The notes: a model not told the origin generated them from the letters alone. Positions 19,486 through 28,269 are shown, counted from the first letter of the stretch. The stretch: DNA of 64,000 nucleotides from Cyclobacteriaceae bacterium (GCA_019638395.1 JAHBTX010000003.1:682001-746000), one strand, 5' to 3'. Numbers and translations are program-made.

Positions 19486-20253
19486 ATGGCACATAGTACA
19501 GCCACTGCAGTAACCGGAAAAAGCGTTTGGGATGGCGGAACTTCGCCCATGGGTGCCAGCTATGGCAAGCTCATGATGTGGTTCTTCCTGCTTTCGGATG
19601 CATTTACATTTTCTGGCTTGCTGATTACTTATGGATTAGTTCGTTCCTCACATCAGGCATATGATGGATTAGTGAGCGCTTTTAAATTCTCTACCGAATA
19701 CTGGCCAGTGCCTGAAAAAGTTTTCGAAGCGGTACCCTTCCTGCACGGATACGAGTTGCCATTGGTGTTTGTGGGTATTATGACTTTTATCCTCATCATG
19801 AGTTCGGTAACCATGGTATTAGCTGTTGAAGCCGGCCACAGAATGGATCGCAAAGCAGTAGAAAAATGGATGCTGTGGACAATCATTGGTGGTATTACAT
19901 TCTTAAGTTGTCAGGCTTGGGAGTGGACGCACTTTATTGTAGGAGCCGATGCTCCTACCTTGGTAAAGGATTTTGTAAACGGACAATGGGTAACAAAAGA
20001 AGTCTATGGTGCTAACCTGCACATCAATCAATACGGGCCACAACCATTTGCTGATTTCTTTTTCTTCATAACCGGCTTTCATGGTTTTCACGTATTTAGC
20101 GGAGTGCTCTTAAACTTCTTAATCTACTATAACACGGTAACAGGTGTTTATGAACGCAGAGGCCATTATGAAATGGTGGAAAAAGTTGGTTTGTACTGGC
20201 ACTTTGTAGATTTGGTTTGGGTATTTGTATTTACATTCTTTTATCTCGTATAA
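19486..20253 (+). CDS. ctaE: cytochrome c oxidase subunit III, copy 2
   Basis: 255 residues. KLMMWFFLLSDAFTFSGLLITY matches the COX3/CyoC N-terminal helix, followed by AWEWTHFI, TGFHGFHVFSGVL and YWHFVDLVWVFVFTFFYLV. The insert between helices (about 155-185) is larger than in copy 1. It is the likely main subunit III. Two bases separate it from the next ATG. Confidence 0.93.
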   Translation: MAHSTATAVTGKSVWDGGTSPMGASYGKLMMWFFLLSDAFTFSGLLITYGLVRSSHQAYDGLVSAFKFSTEYWPVPEKVFEAVPFLHGYELPLVFVGIMTFILIMSSVTMVLAVEAGHRMDRKAVEKWMLWTIIGGITFLSCQAWEWTHFIVGADAPTLVKDFVNGQWVTKEVYGANLHINQYGPQPFADFFFFITGFHGFHVFSGVLLNFLIYYNTVTGVYERRGHYEMVEKVGLYWHFVDLVWVFVFTFFYLV

Positions 20254-20255
20254 TT

Positions 20256-20585
20256 ATGGCACATCACGCGCACGAACCTCAGGTTACTGTTCTTCCGCCC
20301 GATAAAGCAAAAATCAAAAAACTTTGGACGGTAGCTTTGTATCTATTGGTAATAACTATTTTTGAGTTTATCATAGCCTTTACAGTTCCACACGAATACA
20401 AGCAACTGCGGGTGTGGGTGTTTGTGGCCTTAACCATTGTAAAAGCAGCTTACATTGTGGGCGAATTTATGCACTTACGCCATGAGGTAAAGGTGTTATT
20501 CTGGTCGATATTGATACCAACCATTTTTATTGTTTGGATGTTGGTGGCATTTGTGTACGAAGGAATAAAAATGCCGGTATTTTAG
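20256..20585 (+). CDS. cytochrome c oxidase subunit IV (prokaryotic type)
   Basis: 109 residues with three helices (about 24-44, 52-72 and 83-105) and the conserved VKAAYIVGEFMHLRHE segment, typical of the prokaryotic subunit IV family. ATG 20256 fits directly after the ctaE stop; the longer open frame from 20217 would lie inside ctaE. A strong terminator follows 22 bases after the stop, making this the last gene of the main transcript. Confidence 0.92.
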   Translation: MAHHAHEPQVTVLPPDKAKIKKLWTVALYLLVITIFEFIIAFTVPHEYKQLRVWVFVALTIVKAAYIVGEFMHLRHEVKVLFWSILIPTIFIVWMLVAFVYEGIKMPVF

Positions 20586-20607
20586 CACTTAAAATTAATC
20601 TCATTGG

Positions 20608-20645
20608 GAAGGCTAAAGTGATGAACTTTAGCCTTCTTTTTATGT
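20608..20645 (+). terminator. intrinsic terminator after the act-cox operon
   Basis: A perfect 12-bp stem GAAGGCTAAAGT / ACTTTAGCCTTC (20608-20619 and 20625-20636) with a GATGA loop is followed directly by TTTTTAT. This is a textbook rho-independent terminator in the plus direction. It sits only about ten bases before the next gene's ATG (20656). Confidence 0.88.
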
Positions 20646-20655
20646 TAACCAGTCG

Positions 20656-21129
20656 ATGCCAAAAAAAATTGTATATCTGTTTTTAGCGTTACTCTTGCCG
20701 GGTCTCATTTTTATTTTTCTGCGGAAGTTTGGTAAGAACGAGTTTAACATTCCGGTGTACTATCAAACTGGCGTGGAAGATACGGGCACTTGTGGTGCAT
20801 ATCCGGTGCCGTACCGCGTACCGGATTCGGTTATGCAAAGAATCGGATCCGAAAACAAACCTGTATTGGTAGTGGTGGATACTATGGTAGAAGTGAAACG
20901 AAATCTTACCCGGCTTCGGAAAGAACTACATGATTCCTTTTCAATTTCATATCCTGATCCAAACAATGCCTGGGCTTTTTGGCAAGATTGTGTATTTATT
21001 CTGCGCAAACCCTGGACTGCAGTATTGATTGACACACAAGGCCAAATACGTGGCTACTATACTCCATCCACCCGCGAAGAGGCGGACCGGTTACTGGTTG
21101 AGATACGAATATTATTAAAGCAATATTAA
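20656..21129 (+). CDS. SCO-like protein without the copper-binding CxxxC
   Basis: 157 residues, an N-terminal membrane anchor (5-23) and FGKNEFNIPVYYQTGVEDTG, which strongly resembles the N-terminus of Bacteroidota SCO1/SenC copper chaperones found at this position. The C-terminus keeps WTAVLIDTQGQIRGYY, the thioredoxin-fold beta strand of SCO proteins. The metal-binding CxxxC loop between them is missing; only C47 (TCGAY) and C111 remain. The protein is also some 50-60 residues shorter than usual. It is probably a degenerate or re-purposed SCO member for CuA maturation. The next gene starts one base after its stop. Confidence 0.65.
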   Translation: MPKKIVYLFLALLLPGLIFIFLRKFGKNEFNIPVYYQTGVEDTGTCGAYPVPYRVPDSVMQRIGSENKPVLVVVDTMVEVKRNLTRLRKELHDSFSISYPDPNNAWAFWQDCVFILRKPWTAVLIDTQGQIRGYYTPSTREEADRLLVEIRILLKQY

Positions 21130-21130
21130 C

Positions 21131-21652
21131 ATGGCTGAACATACAAAAGGTCCGTATCATAATTTAATAGTTGCACTTTCTATTATTCTGCCACTTGCTG
21201 TAGCAGCGTTGTTCAGAATAAAAATTCCCGGGTACGATTTTAGTTTTTTACCACCCTTCTATGCTACTACCAATGGTCTTACGGCTGTGTTGTTGATTGC
21301 TGCCATAATCGCCATTAAGAAGAAGAACCGGAAACTCCATGAAGGGCTGATTAAAATCTGCATGGGCTTATCGGCTGCTTTTTTAGTGATGTATGTTGTG
21401 TATCACATGACCAGCGACTCTACCGTTTATGGTGGCGAAGGTGGCTGGAAGATTTTCTACTATATAATTCTGATCAGTCATATAGCTTTATCGGTAGTGG
21501 TAGTACCGTTCGTGCTGTTTACCTTTTCAAGAGCTTTATCGGGTAATTTTGAAAGGCATAAAGCGTTGGCTAAATTTACATTCCCGTTGTGGTTGTACGT
21601 GGCTATTAGTGGAGTAGTGGTGTATATTATGATTAGTCCTTATTACACATAA
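21131..21652 (+). CDS. DUF420 membrane protein, oxidase assembly (CtaM-like)
   Basis: 173 residues, five helices. FLPPFYATTNGLTAVLLI, KIHEGLIK-like KLHEGLIKICMG and VVYHMTSDSTVYGGEGG fit DUF420. In Firmicutes the DUF420 protein CtaM/YozB is needed for heme-copper oxidase maturation. Its position behind the oxidase genes and the SCO-like gene supports the same job here, but that is inference. Confidence 0.85.
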   Translation: MAEHTKGPYHNLIVALSIILPLAVAALFRIKIPGYDFSFLPPFYATTNGLTAVLLIAAIIAIKKKNRKLHEGLIKICMGLSAAFLVMYVVYHMTSDSTVYGGEGGWKIFYYIILISHIALSVVVVPFVLFTFSRALSGNFERHKALAKFTFPLWLYVAISGVVVYIMISPYYT

Positions 21653-21728
21653 GCTAAGAAACCCCCATTCGTGAAACAGACTTAACGGTATGCAGGCACA
21701 TGACATTAAATAAAAAGATTATTAACAC

Positions 21729-21974
21729 ATGAAAGCAGTTCGGGTTGTTCTGGTTTTGGTGATGTTGGCTTCGGTTCAAATTAATACACAGGCACAATGT
21801 GCTATGTGTCGTACCACGCTGGAAAACAACGTAAGCAATGGCGATATTGGTATTGCTGCAGGAATAAACTTCGGTATTCTTTACTTGTTTGCGGCACCTT
21901 ACCTGATCATTGGCATTATTGCTTTCTTTTGGTATAGAACCAGTAAAAATGCCGGCCGCAAACAATACATTTAA
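21729..21974 (+). CDS. small membrane protein with CxxC after the signal peptide
   Basis: 81 residues: signal peptide (1-22), then QCAMCRTTLENN (CxxC at C24/C27), then one helix (about 45-67) and a basic tail. The CAMC motif would be periplasmic and could bind a metal or act in thiol exchange. It lies between the DUF420 and DUF983 genes and overlaps the latter by 26 bases, suggesting translation coupling. No specific function is known to me; an oxidase-biogenesis role is a guess from context. Confidence 0.75.
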   Translation: MKAVRVVLVLVMLASVQINTQAQCAMCRTTLENNVSNGDIGIAAGINFGILYLFAAPYLIIGIIAFFWYRTSKNAGRKQYI

Positions 21975-22320
21975 TCACATTTGGTCGGGCAAATGCCCCC
22001 GTTGCCGCCAAGGCGATATCTTTCAATATCCCTTAACAAAGGTTACGCATTTTGCAGTTATGAACACCCGGTGCCCGGTATGTGCAGCAGCCTTTACCCC
22101 CGAACCAGGATTTTACTTTGGAGCATTGTTTGTAAGTTATGCGTTCACAGTTGCCATAATGGTGGCCGTATGGCTAATCTTATACTTAGTATTCAATCCG
22201 GCCGATTGGGTGTATGGTCTGGCGTTGGTATCGGGTGCAATTTTATTTTCGACCATCAGTTTTCGCTTGTCGCGTGTGTTATGGCTGTATTGGTTTGGCG
22301 GCCTTCAGCGTAAATCTTAA
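21949..22320 (+). CDS. DUF983 family zinc-ribbon membrane protein
   Basis: 123 residues from ATG 21949 (MPAANNTFNHIWSGKCPRC). A zinc-ribbon-like pair CPRC and CPVC is followed by FTPEPGFYFGALFVSYAFT and two helices, the DUF983 signature. The longer frame from 21910 would overlap the preceding gene more deeply and is less likely. These proteins often neighbour oxidase genes; function unknown. Confidence 0.82.
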   Translation: MPAANNTFNHIWSGKCPRCRQGDIFQYPLTKVTHFAVMNTRCPVCAAAFTPEPGFYFGALFVSYAFTVAIMVAVWLILYLVFNPADWVYGLALVSGAILFSTISFRLSRVLWLYWFGGLQRKS

Positions 22321-22354
22321 CCGGATTTATTACATTTAAGAAACGGTGCCGTAC

Positions 22355-25300
22355 ATGCGTTGGCTTATTATTCTTTTGGTTGGATGTTTAGCTGGCAGCT
22401 TTTTAAGCGAGCAGTTGTATAATAATCGCAGTAACAATGTAACGGCAACAATTTCATCTAATCTTGAGACCGAACTTGCCGGTTTACAAACCGAAGCTAA
22501 ACAAATAATAACAGCCAAACCGTTAGTATGGTCAACCTTAAAAGGGGCGCATTACCTTTTTGAGAACCATGAGCTAAAAGCGTGGAGCAAAACGGATTTT
22601 GCACCAGAAGCACGAATGTTAACCGATTCCAGTGCGGAACAATTTTGGCAAACTCCTTTGGGTGATTTTATTGTGTTGCGTACTTCGGCACCTACTGGCG
22701 AAGTACTGATATCCATGTTGCCGTTACTGAGGCGTTATCCGATTACGAATCGGTATTTGCCCACACAACTTAATATTGAAATTTTCAGTTTTTATCCTGT
22801 ACGCATATATCCACCTGAAGCTTTAGTGGGCGAATCAATTACAGTAAATGATCAGGTATTAATTAAGGTAGTTGTTCCGATCACCAACGGACCGCGCTTT
22901 TTTTCAATGTTGTTTGGGGTGGGGGTATTAGTTTGTTTGCTGCTATTGTTGAGTTTTTTTGTTCGAACACTACATCGCCAACGAAAATATGCGATAGCGT
23001 TTTTGGTAATGGCGTTTGCTTTTGTAGCCATCCGGATAACGATGGTAGAACTTAATTTTCCGGCACGCTGGTGGCCATCGTCCGTATTCAGTCCACAGGC
23101 ATTTGCTTCTTCAAATTACAATGCTTCGGTGGGCGACTTAGTACTGAACTCTCTTGGCATTTTGTTGCTGTGCGGGTATGTGTTTTTTACCTACTCCCGT
23201 TGGAAGGTGGTGCATCAATTGATTCAACAAGCAGGTAAACGAAAGAAATGGGTGGCCAGTATCGTGTTTTTGTTAGCGGCTCTCTTTTCATTTCTGTATC
23301 CGTTTTTGTTTATAGAAACCATATTTCATAATTCCGACATTTCACTGGATATAACCCGTACACTTGCGTGGGATGCGTTGCGTGTGCTTGCTTTTTTTTC
23401 TTTATTGATGGGTGCAATAAGTGGTTTTTTCTTTACGCATGTATTTATCCGGCTTTCAAAAACATTTAATAAATCCGGTGTGCCATTCTTAATTTTGTTC
23501 GGGATTGCGATTCTTTTATTTATTGCCTACTTCATTCTGGAAGGAAGAAATTATTGGATAACAGTTGTTGTTGCCGTTCCATACTTCATAGTGTTACACA
23601 TAACACGCTTGCGGTTAATGCGCAAGAGCGCTTTCATTTCATTTCTGTATTTCTTTCTGGCACTTCTTGCATTTGGTGTTCAAAATGCATGGAGTGTAAA
23701 GCGGTTTTCAGACGAAGAAAAAATTGAATCACAATTTCGGTTTGCAAGCAGTTATTTGATTGACAGAGATGTTATGGCCGAGTACTTGCTGAATGAAACA
23801 CGAAAACGGGTTATGGCCGATGCGTTTATCCAATCGCGGTTAACAAGTCCTTTTTTGAGCAGGTCAGCGGCTCGTCAAAAAATAAAACAAGTTTACCTCA
23901 GTTCGTATTTCGACCGGTACGATTTGCAAATTCATCTCTTTACACCAATGAAGGAGCCTGGTGACGAATTTTCTATCGATCGCTGGTCTGAGTGGAATCA
24001 ACAAAGTATAAACCCGGCTTATACTACTAATTATGAAGGGATTTACTTTATCCGATCGGCATCGGTTGAAACGGGGAAACGATATGTGGTGATTATTCCG
24101 GTACAGCGTACTACCCAACTGGTGGGCTACGTGGTAGTTGACTTAATACTAAAGCGCACTATTCCACAAAGTGTTTATCCGGAATTGCTGGTGGACAGTC
24201 GCTTTGCTGAATACTTTGAGAATCGCGACAAGAGTTTTGCTTTTATAGCAGATGGTCGGATTCAAAGTAGCTTCGGTAATTTTAATTATGAACGTGATTT
24301 TGATTTCGAATTACTTCATGATGAAAAATTATATAGCAAAGGAGTGAAATTGAATAACATTATTCACACAGCCGTTGAAGATGATGCCGGCCAGGTTGCC
24401 ATTGTTACGGCTCATGCCTATCCCTTCTTCTTTATACTTACTAATTTCTCTTTCTTCTTTGTGTTGTGCGTGGTTTTGTTAGCTCTTGTACTTGTTGTAT
24501 TCAGTATTCGTTCGTGGTTAACCGGCAAGCGCATGAACTATGCCACCCGGATTCAACTTTATATTTACCTGGCGTTTGCGGTACCATTAGTAGTAGTGGC
24601 CATCACAACACTCAACCGGGTTTCCCGATCGGCCGAAATACAGTTAACAGAAGAATACATCAGCAAGGCACGTGTGCTCGGTGAAAATCTTTTACCAGCA
24701 TTGGCTGACTATGTACAAAACCCAGATGAAAACAGAGCTGCGTTGGAAGATCGGATTGGAATTGCGGCCCGGTTTGCCGGTGTAGATGTTTCCATTTTTG
24801 ATAAGCAGGGAATGATGGTAGGCTCCAGTCAACCGGCTATTGCCGAAGGATTGCTTTCTTCCGGATTGATGAATCGGGTTGCCTGGGAGCGTGTATTCCG
24901 GCAGGGCGATGTGGCTTTTGTTTTGAATGATAATATTGGTTCACTGAATTTTAATAACGCTTTCTTTACATTGCGGGCATCCGAAACCTCCACTATAGTA
25001 GGTGTAATCAGTTTACCTTTTTTTGAATCGGCTCAATCGTTAGATGCAACTCAAATTACGGTGCTGGCAAACATACTTACTGTTTTTACTTTAATCTTTT
25101 TAATTTTTTCAATGCTGTCGTTTTATGTGGTGGAGTCGCTCACATTTCCACTTCGGTTTATTACCCGCACCTTGCGTAACACTACGCTTACTGGCAATAA
25201 ACTACTGGAATGGAAATCGGATGATGAAATTGGATTGATGGTGAATGAATACAACAAGATGGTTGAAAACTTAGAGCAAAGTAAAATTGAGTTATCGCGC

Positions 25301-25957
25301 AGCCAGAAGGAGAGTGCCTGGCGCGAAATTGCCCGACAAGTAGCGCACGAAATTAAAAATCCGCTAACCCCTATGAAGTTAACGTTGCAGCAAATGGAGT
25401 TGTGGTTGGCGAAGGATAGTTTGGAGAAAGACCGGGCTAAACAATCGGTTAATACATTGCTTAATCAGGTTGAGATTTTGAACGAGATTGCATCTTCATT
25501 CAGTGCGTTTGCGCGCATGCCGGCACCCATTCTGGAACCGTTGAATCTGGTAACCTTACTTACTAAAACGGTAAACCTTTACAGCACATACGAGGGCGGT
25601 CGGGTAATTTTCAGGAATGAACTTGCTGATATATTTGTAAATGGCGATCCGCAGCTGTTAGATCGTATTTTTTCTAACCTGATACTCAATGGCCTGCAGG
25701 CCGGAGTAAATCCGGTGGTAATGGTTTCACTAAAAGTAATAACCGGTAAGGTAATGGTGCTGGTGCAGGATAACGGTGCTGGTATTCCGGCTGAACTTCA
25801 GGATAAAATTTTTGTACCCTACTTCACAACTAAAAAATCAGGTTCCGGGCTTGGGTTAGCAATTGCACGGCAAGGTATTGAGCTAAGCGGTGGCCGCATC
25901 TGGTTTGAATCCAAACCGGGGCAAACAACTTTTTATGTGGAGCTACCACAGCTTTAA
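22355..25957 (+). CDS. large membrane sensor histidine kinase, NtrY-like
   Basis: 1200 residues from ATG 22355 (GTG 22346 is possible). About twelve membrane helices, with extracytoplasmic regions near 30-180, 470-690 and 770-890. Then a HAMP-like linker (FPLRFITRTLR...), HisKA with phosphoacceptor His998 (VAHEIKNPLTPMKLTLQQME), an N box (IFSNLILNGLQ), a G1 box (DNGAGIP), an F box (YFTTK) and a G2 box (GSGLGLAI). HEIKNPLTP is the NtrY-type H box. No response regulator lies next to it, so it is an orphan in this window. Its stop overlaps the convergent ABC gene by 4 bases. Confidence 0.92.
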   Translation: MRWLIILLVGCLAGSFLSEQLYNNRSNNVTATISSNLETELAGLQTEAKQIITAKPLVWSTLKGAHYLFENHELKAWSKTDFAPEARMLTDSSAEQFWQTPLGDFIVLRTSAPTGEVLISMLPLLRRYPITNRYLPTQLNIEIFSFYPVRIYPPEALVGESITVNDQVLIKVVVPITNGPRFFSMLFGVGVLVCLLLLLSFFVRTLHRQRKYAIAFLVMAFAFVAIRITMVELNFPARWWPSSVFSPQAFASSNYNASVGDLVLNSLGILLLCGYVFFTYSRWKVVHQLIQQAGKRKKWVASIVFLLAALFSFLYPFLFIETIFHNSDISLDITRTLAWDALRVLAFFSLLMGAISGFFFTHVFIRLSKTFNKSGVPFLILFGIAILLFIAYFILEGRNYWITVVVAVPYFIVLHITRLRLMRKSAFISFLYFFLALLAFGVQNAWSVKRFSDEEKIESQFRFASSYLIDRDVMAEYLLNETRKRVMADAFIQSRLTSPFLSRSAARQKIKQVYLSSYFDRYDLQIHLFTPMKEPGDEFSIDRWSEWNQQSINPAYTTNYEGIYFIRSASVETGKRYVVIIPVQRTTQLVGYVVVDLILKRTIPQSVYPELLVDSRFAEYFENRDKSFAFIADGRIQSSFGNFNYERDFDFELLHDEKLYSKGVKLNNIIHTAVEDDAGQVAIVTAHAYPFFFILTNFSFFFVLCVVLLALVLVVFSIRSWLTGKRMNYATRIQLYIYLAFAVPLVVVAITTLNRVSRSAEIQLTEEYISKARVLGENLLPALADYVQNPDENRAALEDRIGIAARFAGVDVSIFDKQGMMVGSSQPAIAEGLLSSGLMNRVAWERVFRQGDVAFVLNDNIGSLNFNNAFFTLRASETSTIVGVISLPFFESAQSLDATQITVLANILTVFTLIFLIFSMLSFYVVESLTFPLRFITRTLRNTTLTGNKLLEWKSDDEIGLMVNEYNKMVENLEQSKIELSRSQKESAWREIARQVAHEIKNPLTPMKLTLQQMELWLAKDSLEKDRAKQSVNTLLNQVEILNEIASSFSAFARMPAPILEPLNLVTLLTKTVNLYSTYEGGRVIFRNELADIFVNGDPQLLDRIFSNLILNGLQAGVNPVVMVSLKVITGKVMVLVQDNGAGIPAELQDKIFVPYFTTKKSGSGLGLAIARQGIELSGGRIWFESKPGQTTFYVELPQL

Positions 25958-26703
25958 GTGCCTTTCAGGCCGCGCATAACTTTGTTTGTAAACACAAAGT
26001 CATCCAGTTCTTTTACACCCGAGTGGGTAAGATCGTTGTTAGAGCCCTCCCAAAGTTTACTTCCTTTATACAAGAACATAATCTTTTCTCCAATGCCGAG
26101 CACGGAATTCATATCGTGCGTTACTACAACCGTGGTGATATCAAACTCATGGGTAATTTCCATAATCAGTTCGTCAATCACCACCGAAGTTTGTGGATCA
26201 AGACCGGAGTTGGGTTCATCACAAAAAAGATAGTTGGGGTTATTTACAATGGCACGTGCAATGCCCACACGTTTTTTCATTCCACCACTTATTTCAGAGG
26301 GCATTTTCTTATTTACACCTTCCAGCCCTACGCGTTTTAAACAAAAGTTAACCCGCTCAATTTTATCAGCCTCACTCATGCGGGTAAGAATATTCAGCGG
26401 GAACATAACATTTTCTTCAACGTTTTTAGAATCGAACAGGGCACCACCCTGAAATAACATTCCAATCTCACGCCTGATTTCGGATTTCATTTCCTTATCG
26501 GCTTCTGTAAAATTTCGTAAGTCAAAATATACATTTCCGCTATCGGGGTAAATCAACCCGACAATGCATTTTAATAACACACTTTTGCCAGTACCGCTTG
26601 AGCCGATAATTAAGTTGGTTTTTCCTTTTTCAAACTCACCACTTATTCCACCCAGCACGGGTTTATCACCAAAACTTTTTGTTATGTTATTAATCTTTAT
26701 CAT
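25954..26703 (-). CDS. mlaF: ABC transporter ATPase, MlaF/Mkl type
   Basis: 249 residues. Walker A GSSGTGKS (about 33-40), signature SGGMKKRVGIARA, Walker B YLFCDEPNSGLDP and the H-loop VVTHDM. The sequence around SGLDP and the LYKGSKLWEG tail fits the ATPase of Mla-type phospholipid transporters. It is 2 bases downstream of the permease gene. The MCE-domain subunit (MlaD) is not adjacent. It ends in a 4-base convergent overlap with the histidine kinase. Confidence 0.9.
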   Translation of the reverse strand: MIKINNITKSFGDKPVLGGISGEFEKGKTNLIIGSSGTGKSVLLKCIVGLIYPDSGNVYFDLRNFTEADKEMKSEIRREIGMLFQGGALFDSKNVEENVMFPLNILTRMSEADKIERVNFCLKRVGLEGVNKKMPSEISGGMKKRVGIARAIVNNPNYLFCDEPNSGLDPQTSVVIDELIMEITHEFDITTVVVTHDMNSVLGIGEKIMFLYKGSKLWEGSNNDLTHSGVKELDDFVFTNKVMRGLKGT

Positions 26704-26705
26704 GC

Positions 26706-27434
26706 TTATAACAACAGGTAGGCAAGAAAATAATCGGATAATAGAACAGCAATAATGCTGGTAGTTACGGCATTGGTGCTTGCAATACCTACCTCTAAGG
26801 CGCCACCGTTTGTATAGTAGCCTTTAAAAGAAGAAATGGAACTGATAAGAAAGGCAAACATGAACGACTTAATTAATGCAAATGAAATAAAGTAAGGGTT
26901 AAACGTATAACGAATACCATAAACATACTCGGTGGGTGTAAGGGCTCCTGTAAGACTTCCCACAATATAGCCCCCCATAATGGCACACACAGCCGCTACA
27001 ATTACCAACAACGGATACATCAGCAGCGATGCAATAATTTTAGGCAGCACCAGGTATGATGCTGAATTAATACCCATTACTTCAAGGGCATCAATTTGTT
27101 CTGTAATGCGCATCGTTCCCAAACCGCCCGCCATACTGGAACCAACTTTTCCGGCAAAAATTACGGCCATAATAGTTGGGGCTAGTTCCAGTATAGTCAT
27201 TTCACGAACCACTTGCGCAATTACAAAGCGAGGTACAAACGGACTAACCAGGTTGGCAGCCGTTTGAATGGTGGTTACAGCACCCATAAAGGTAGAAACC
27301 AGCATAAAAAGCAGAATGGATTTAAGCCCGATCTGCGCACATTCTTCCAACGTAAGATTATAGTAGGTCTTAAAAGTTTCCCTGCGTACAAACAACGAAC
27401 CCATAAAGATCACGTACCGACCAAAACCCTTCAT
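26706..27434 (-). CDS. mlaE: ABC transporter permease, MlaE family
   Basis: 242 residues from ATG 27434 (MKGFGRYVIFMGSLFVRRE). Five or six helices with the MlaE signatures GLKSI-type N-terminus, VVREMTILELAPTIMAVIFAGKVGSSMAGGLGTMRITEQIDALEVMG split across the coupling helix, and TNGGALEVG. The frame stays open to 27656, but that would overlap the divergent SDR gene and lacks similarity. It probably maintains outer-membrane lipid asymmetry with the ATPase downstream. Confidence 0.9.
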   Translation of the reverse strand: MKGFGRYVIFMGSLFVRRETFKTYYNLTLEECAQIGLKSILLFMLVSTFMGAVTTIQTAANLVSPFVPRFVIAQVVREMTILELAPTIMAVIFAGKVGSSMAGGLGTMRITEQIDALEVMGINSASYLVLPKIIASLLMYPLLVIVAAVCAIMGGYIVGSLTGALTPTEYVYGIRYTFNPYFISFALIKSFMFAFLISSISSFKGYYTNGGALEVGIASTNAVTTSIIAVLLSDYFLAYLLL

Positions 27435-27461
27435 GCAATAAAAATCAAATGCTAACTTGCC

Positions 27462-27489
27462 CAAAGATAAAACAAATCCAATGAACAAA
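27462..27489 (-). promoter_or_regulatory. candidate promoter for the mlaEF pair
   Basis: Minus-strand TATCTTTG (27469-27462) matches TAnnTTTG, and a TTTG lies 16 bases upstream (27489-27486), slightly shorter than the usual 19. It sits in the 46-bp divergent gap and reaches into the start of the SDR gene. It is a candidate only. Confidence 0.35.
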
Positions 27490-28173
27490 CTGATAGTAGT
27501 AACAGGAGGCAGTAAAGGTATTGGTAGGGCTATAGCCGAGCGTTTTGGCAAAGCAGGTTTTGATGTAGCTACCTGCGGACGGAATGCGAACGACCTGGCC
27601 TCGTTTAAATCGGATTTGGAAAAGCATGGCGTAAAGGTGCATGCTCTTGTTGCCAATATGCGCGATCCGATGCAGGTAAAAAACTTCTGCGGTCAGATTT
27701 TGGCCTTAAACCAACCTGTTGATGTGCTGGTAAATAATGCCGGATATTTTATTCCAGGCTCGGTACTTTCCGAACCGGCAGGCACGCTGGAAAGCATGAT
27801 TGAAACCAACCTGTACAGTGCTTACTACACTACACGCGGACTGATTTCAGCAATGAACGCGGGCCATATTTTTAATATGTGCTCAATCGCCAGTATTAAG
27901 GCTTACCCCAACGGAGGGTCTTATGCAATCTCAAAATTTGCCCTGCTGGGTTTCTCAAAAGTGCTGCGCGAAGAATTAAAACCCAAGGGCATTCGCGTAA
28001 CCGCAATTTTGCCGGGGGCGACCAAAACAGCCAGTTGGGAAGGAACAGACCTGCCAGATAGCCGGTTTATGAAACCTGAGGATGTAGCCGAGGCCGTATT
28101 CTCAGCCTGGTCGCTATCGCCTCACAGCGTGGTGGAAGAGTTGCTGATACGGCCCCAATTAGGCGACATTTAA
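27481..28173 (+). CDS. short-chain dehydrogenase/reductase
   Basis: 230 residues from ATG 27481. Classical SDR: nucleotide-binding TGGSKGIGRAIAE (8-20), NAG motif (VLVNNAGYF), catalytic Ser in CSIASIKAY and YxxxK (YAISK). Tyr and Lys are both present, so it should be active. The fold and motifs do not tell the substrate. A TTG eight codons upstream is a less likely start. Confidence 0.9.
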   Translation: MNKLIVVTGGSKGIGRAIAERFGKAGFDVATCGRNANDLASFKSDLEKHGVKVHALVANMRDPMQVKNFCGQILALNQPVDVLVNNAGYFIPGSVLSEPAGTLESMIETNLYSAYYTTRGLISAMNAGHIFNMCSIASIKAYPNGGSYAISKFALLGFSKVLREELKPKGIRVTAILPGATKTASWEGTDLPDSRFMKPEDVAEAVFSAWSLSPHSVVEELLIRPQLGDI

Positions 28174-28192
28174 AAAATGTTTAAACCAGGAA

Positions 28193-28269
28193 GGTCTTTA
28201 CGGTGTTAATTAAACACCTTTCAGATTTCTCAAACCGTGTAGGTGTTTAAACTGATAATAAAAAGACCT
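28193..28269. repeat. nested imperfect palindrome upstream of ispG
   Basis: The inner stem is TTAAACACCT (28210-28219) with AGGTGTTTAA (28241-28250). The arms continue imperfectly towards a short loop (14 of 19 positions pair). The outer stem is AGGTCTTT (28193-28200) with AAAGACCT (28262-28269). It resembles the small intergenic palindromic repeats scattered in Bacteroidota genomes. It could also be a 5'-leader structure of ispG. Confidence 0.45.

Noticed and set aside
27435-27656. N-terminal extension of the MlaE permease
   Set aside because: It overlaps the divergent SDR gene almost to its NAD motif and lacks MlaE-like sequence.
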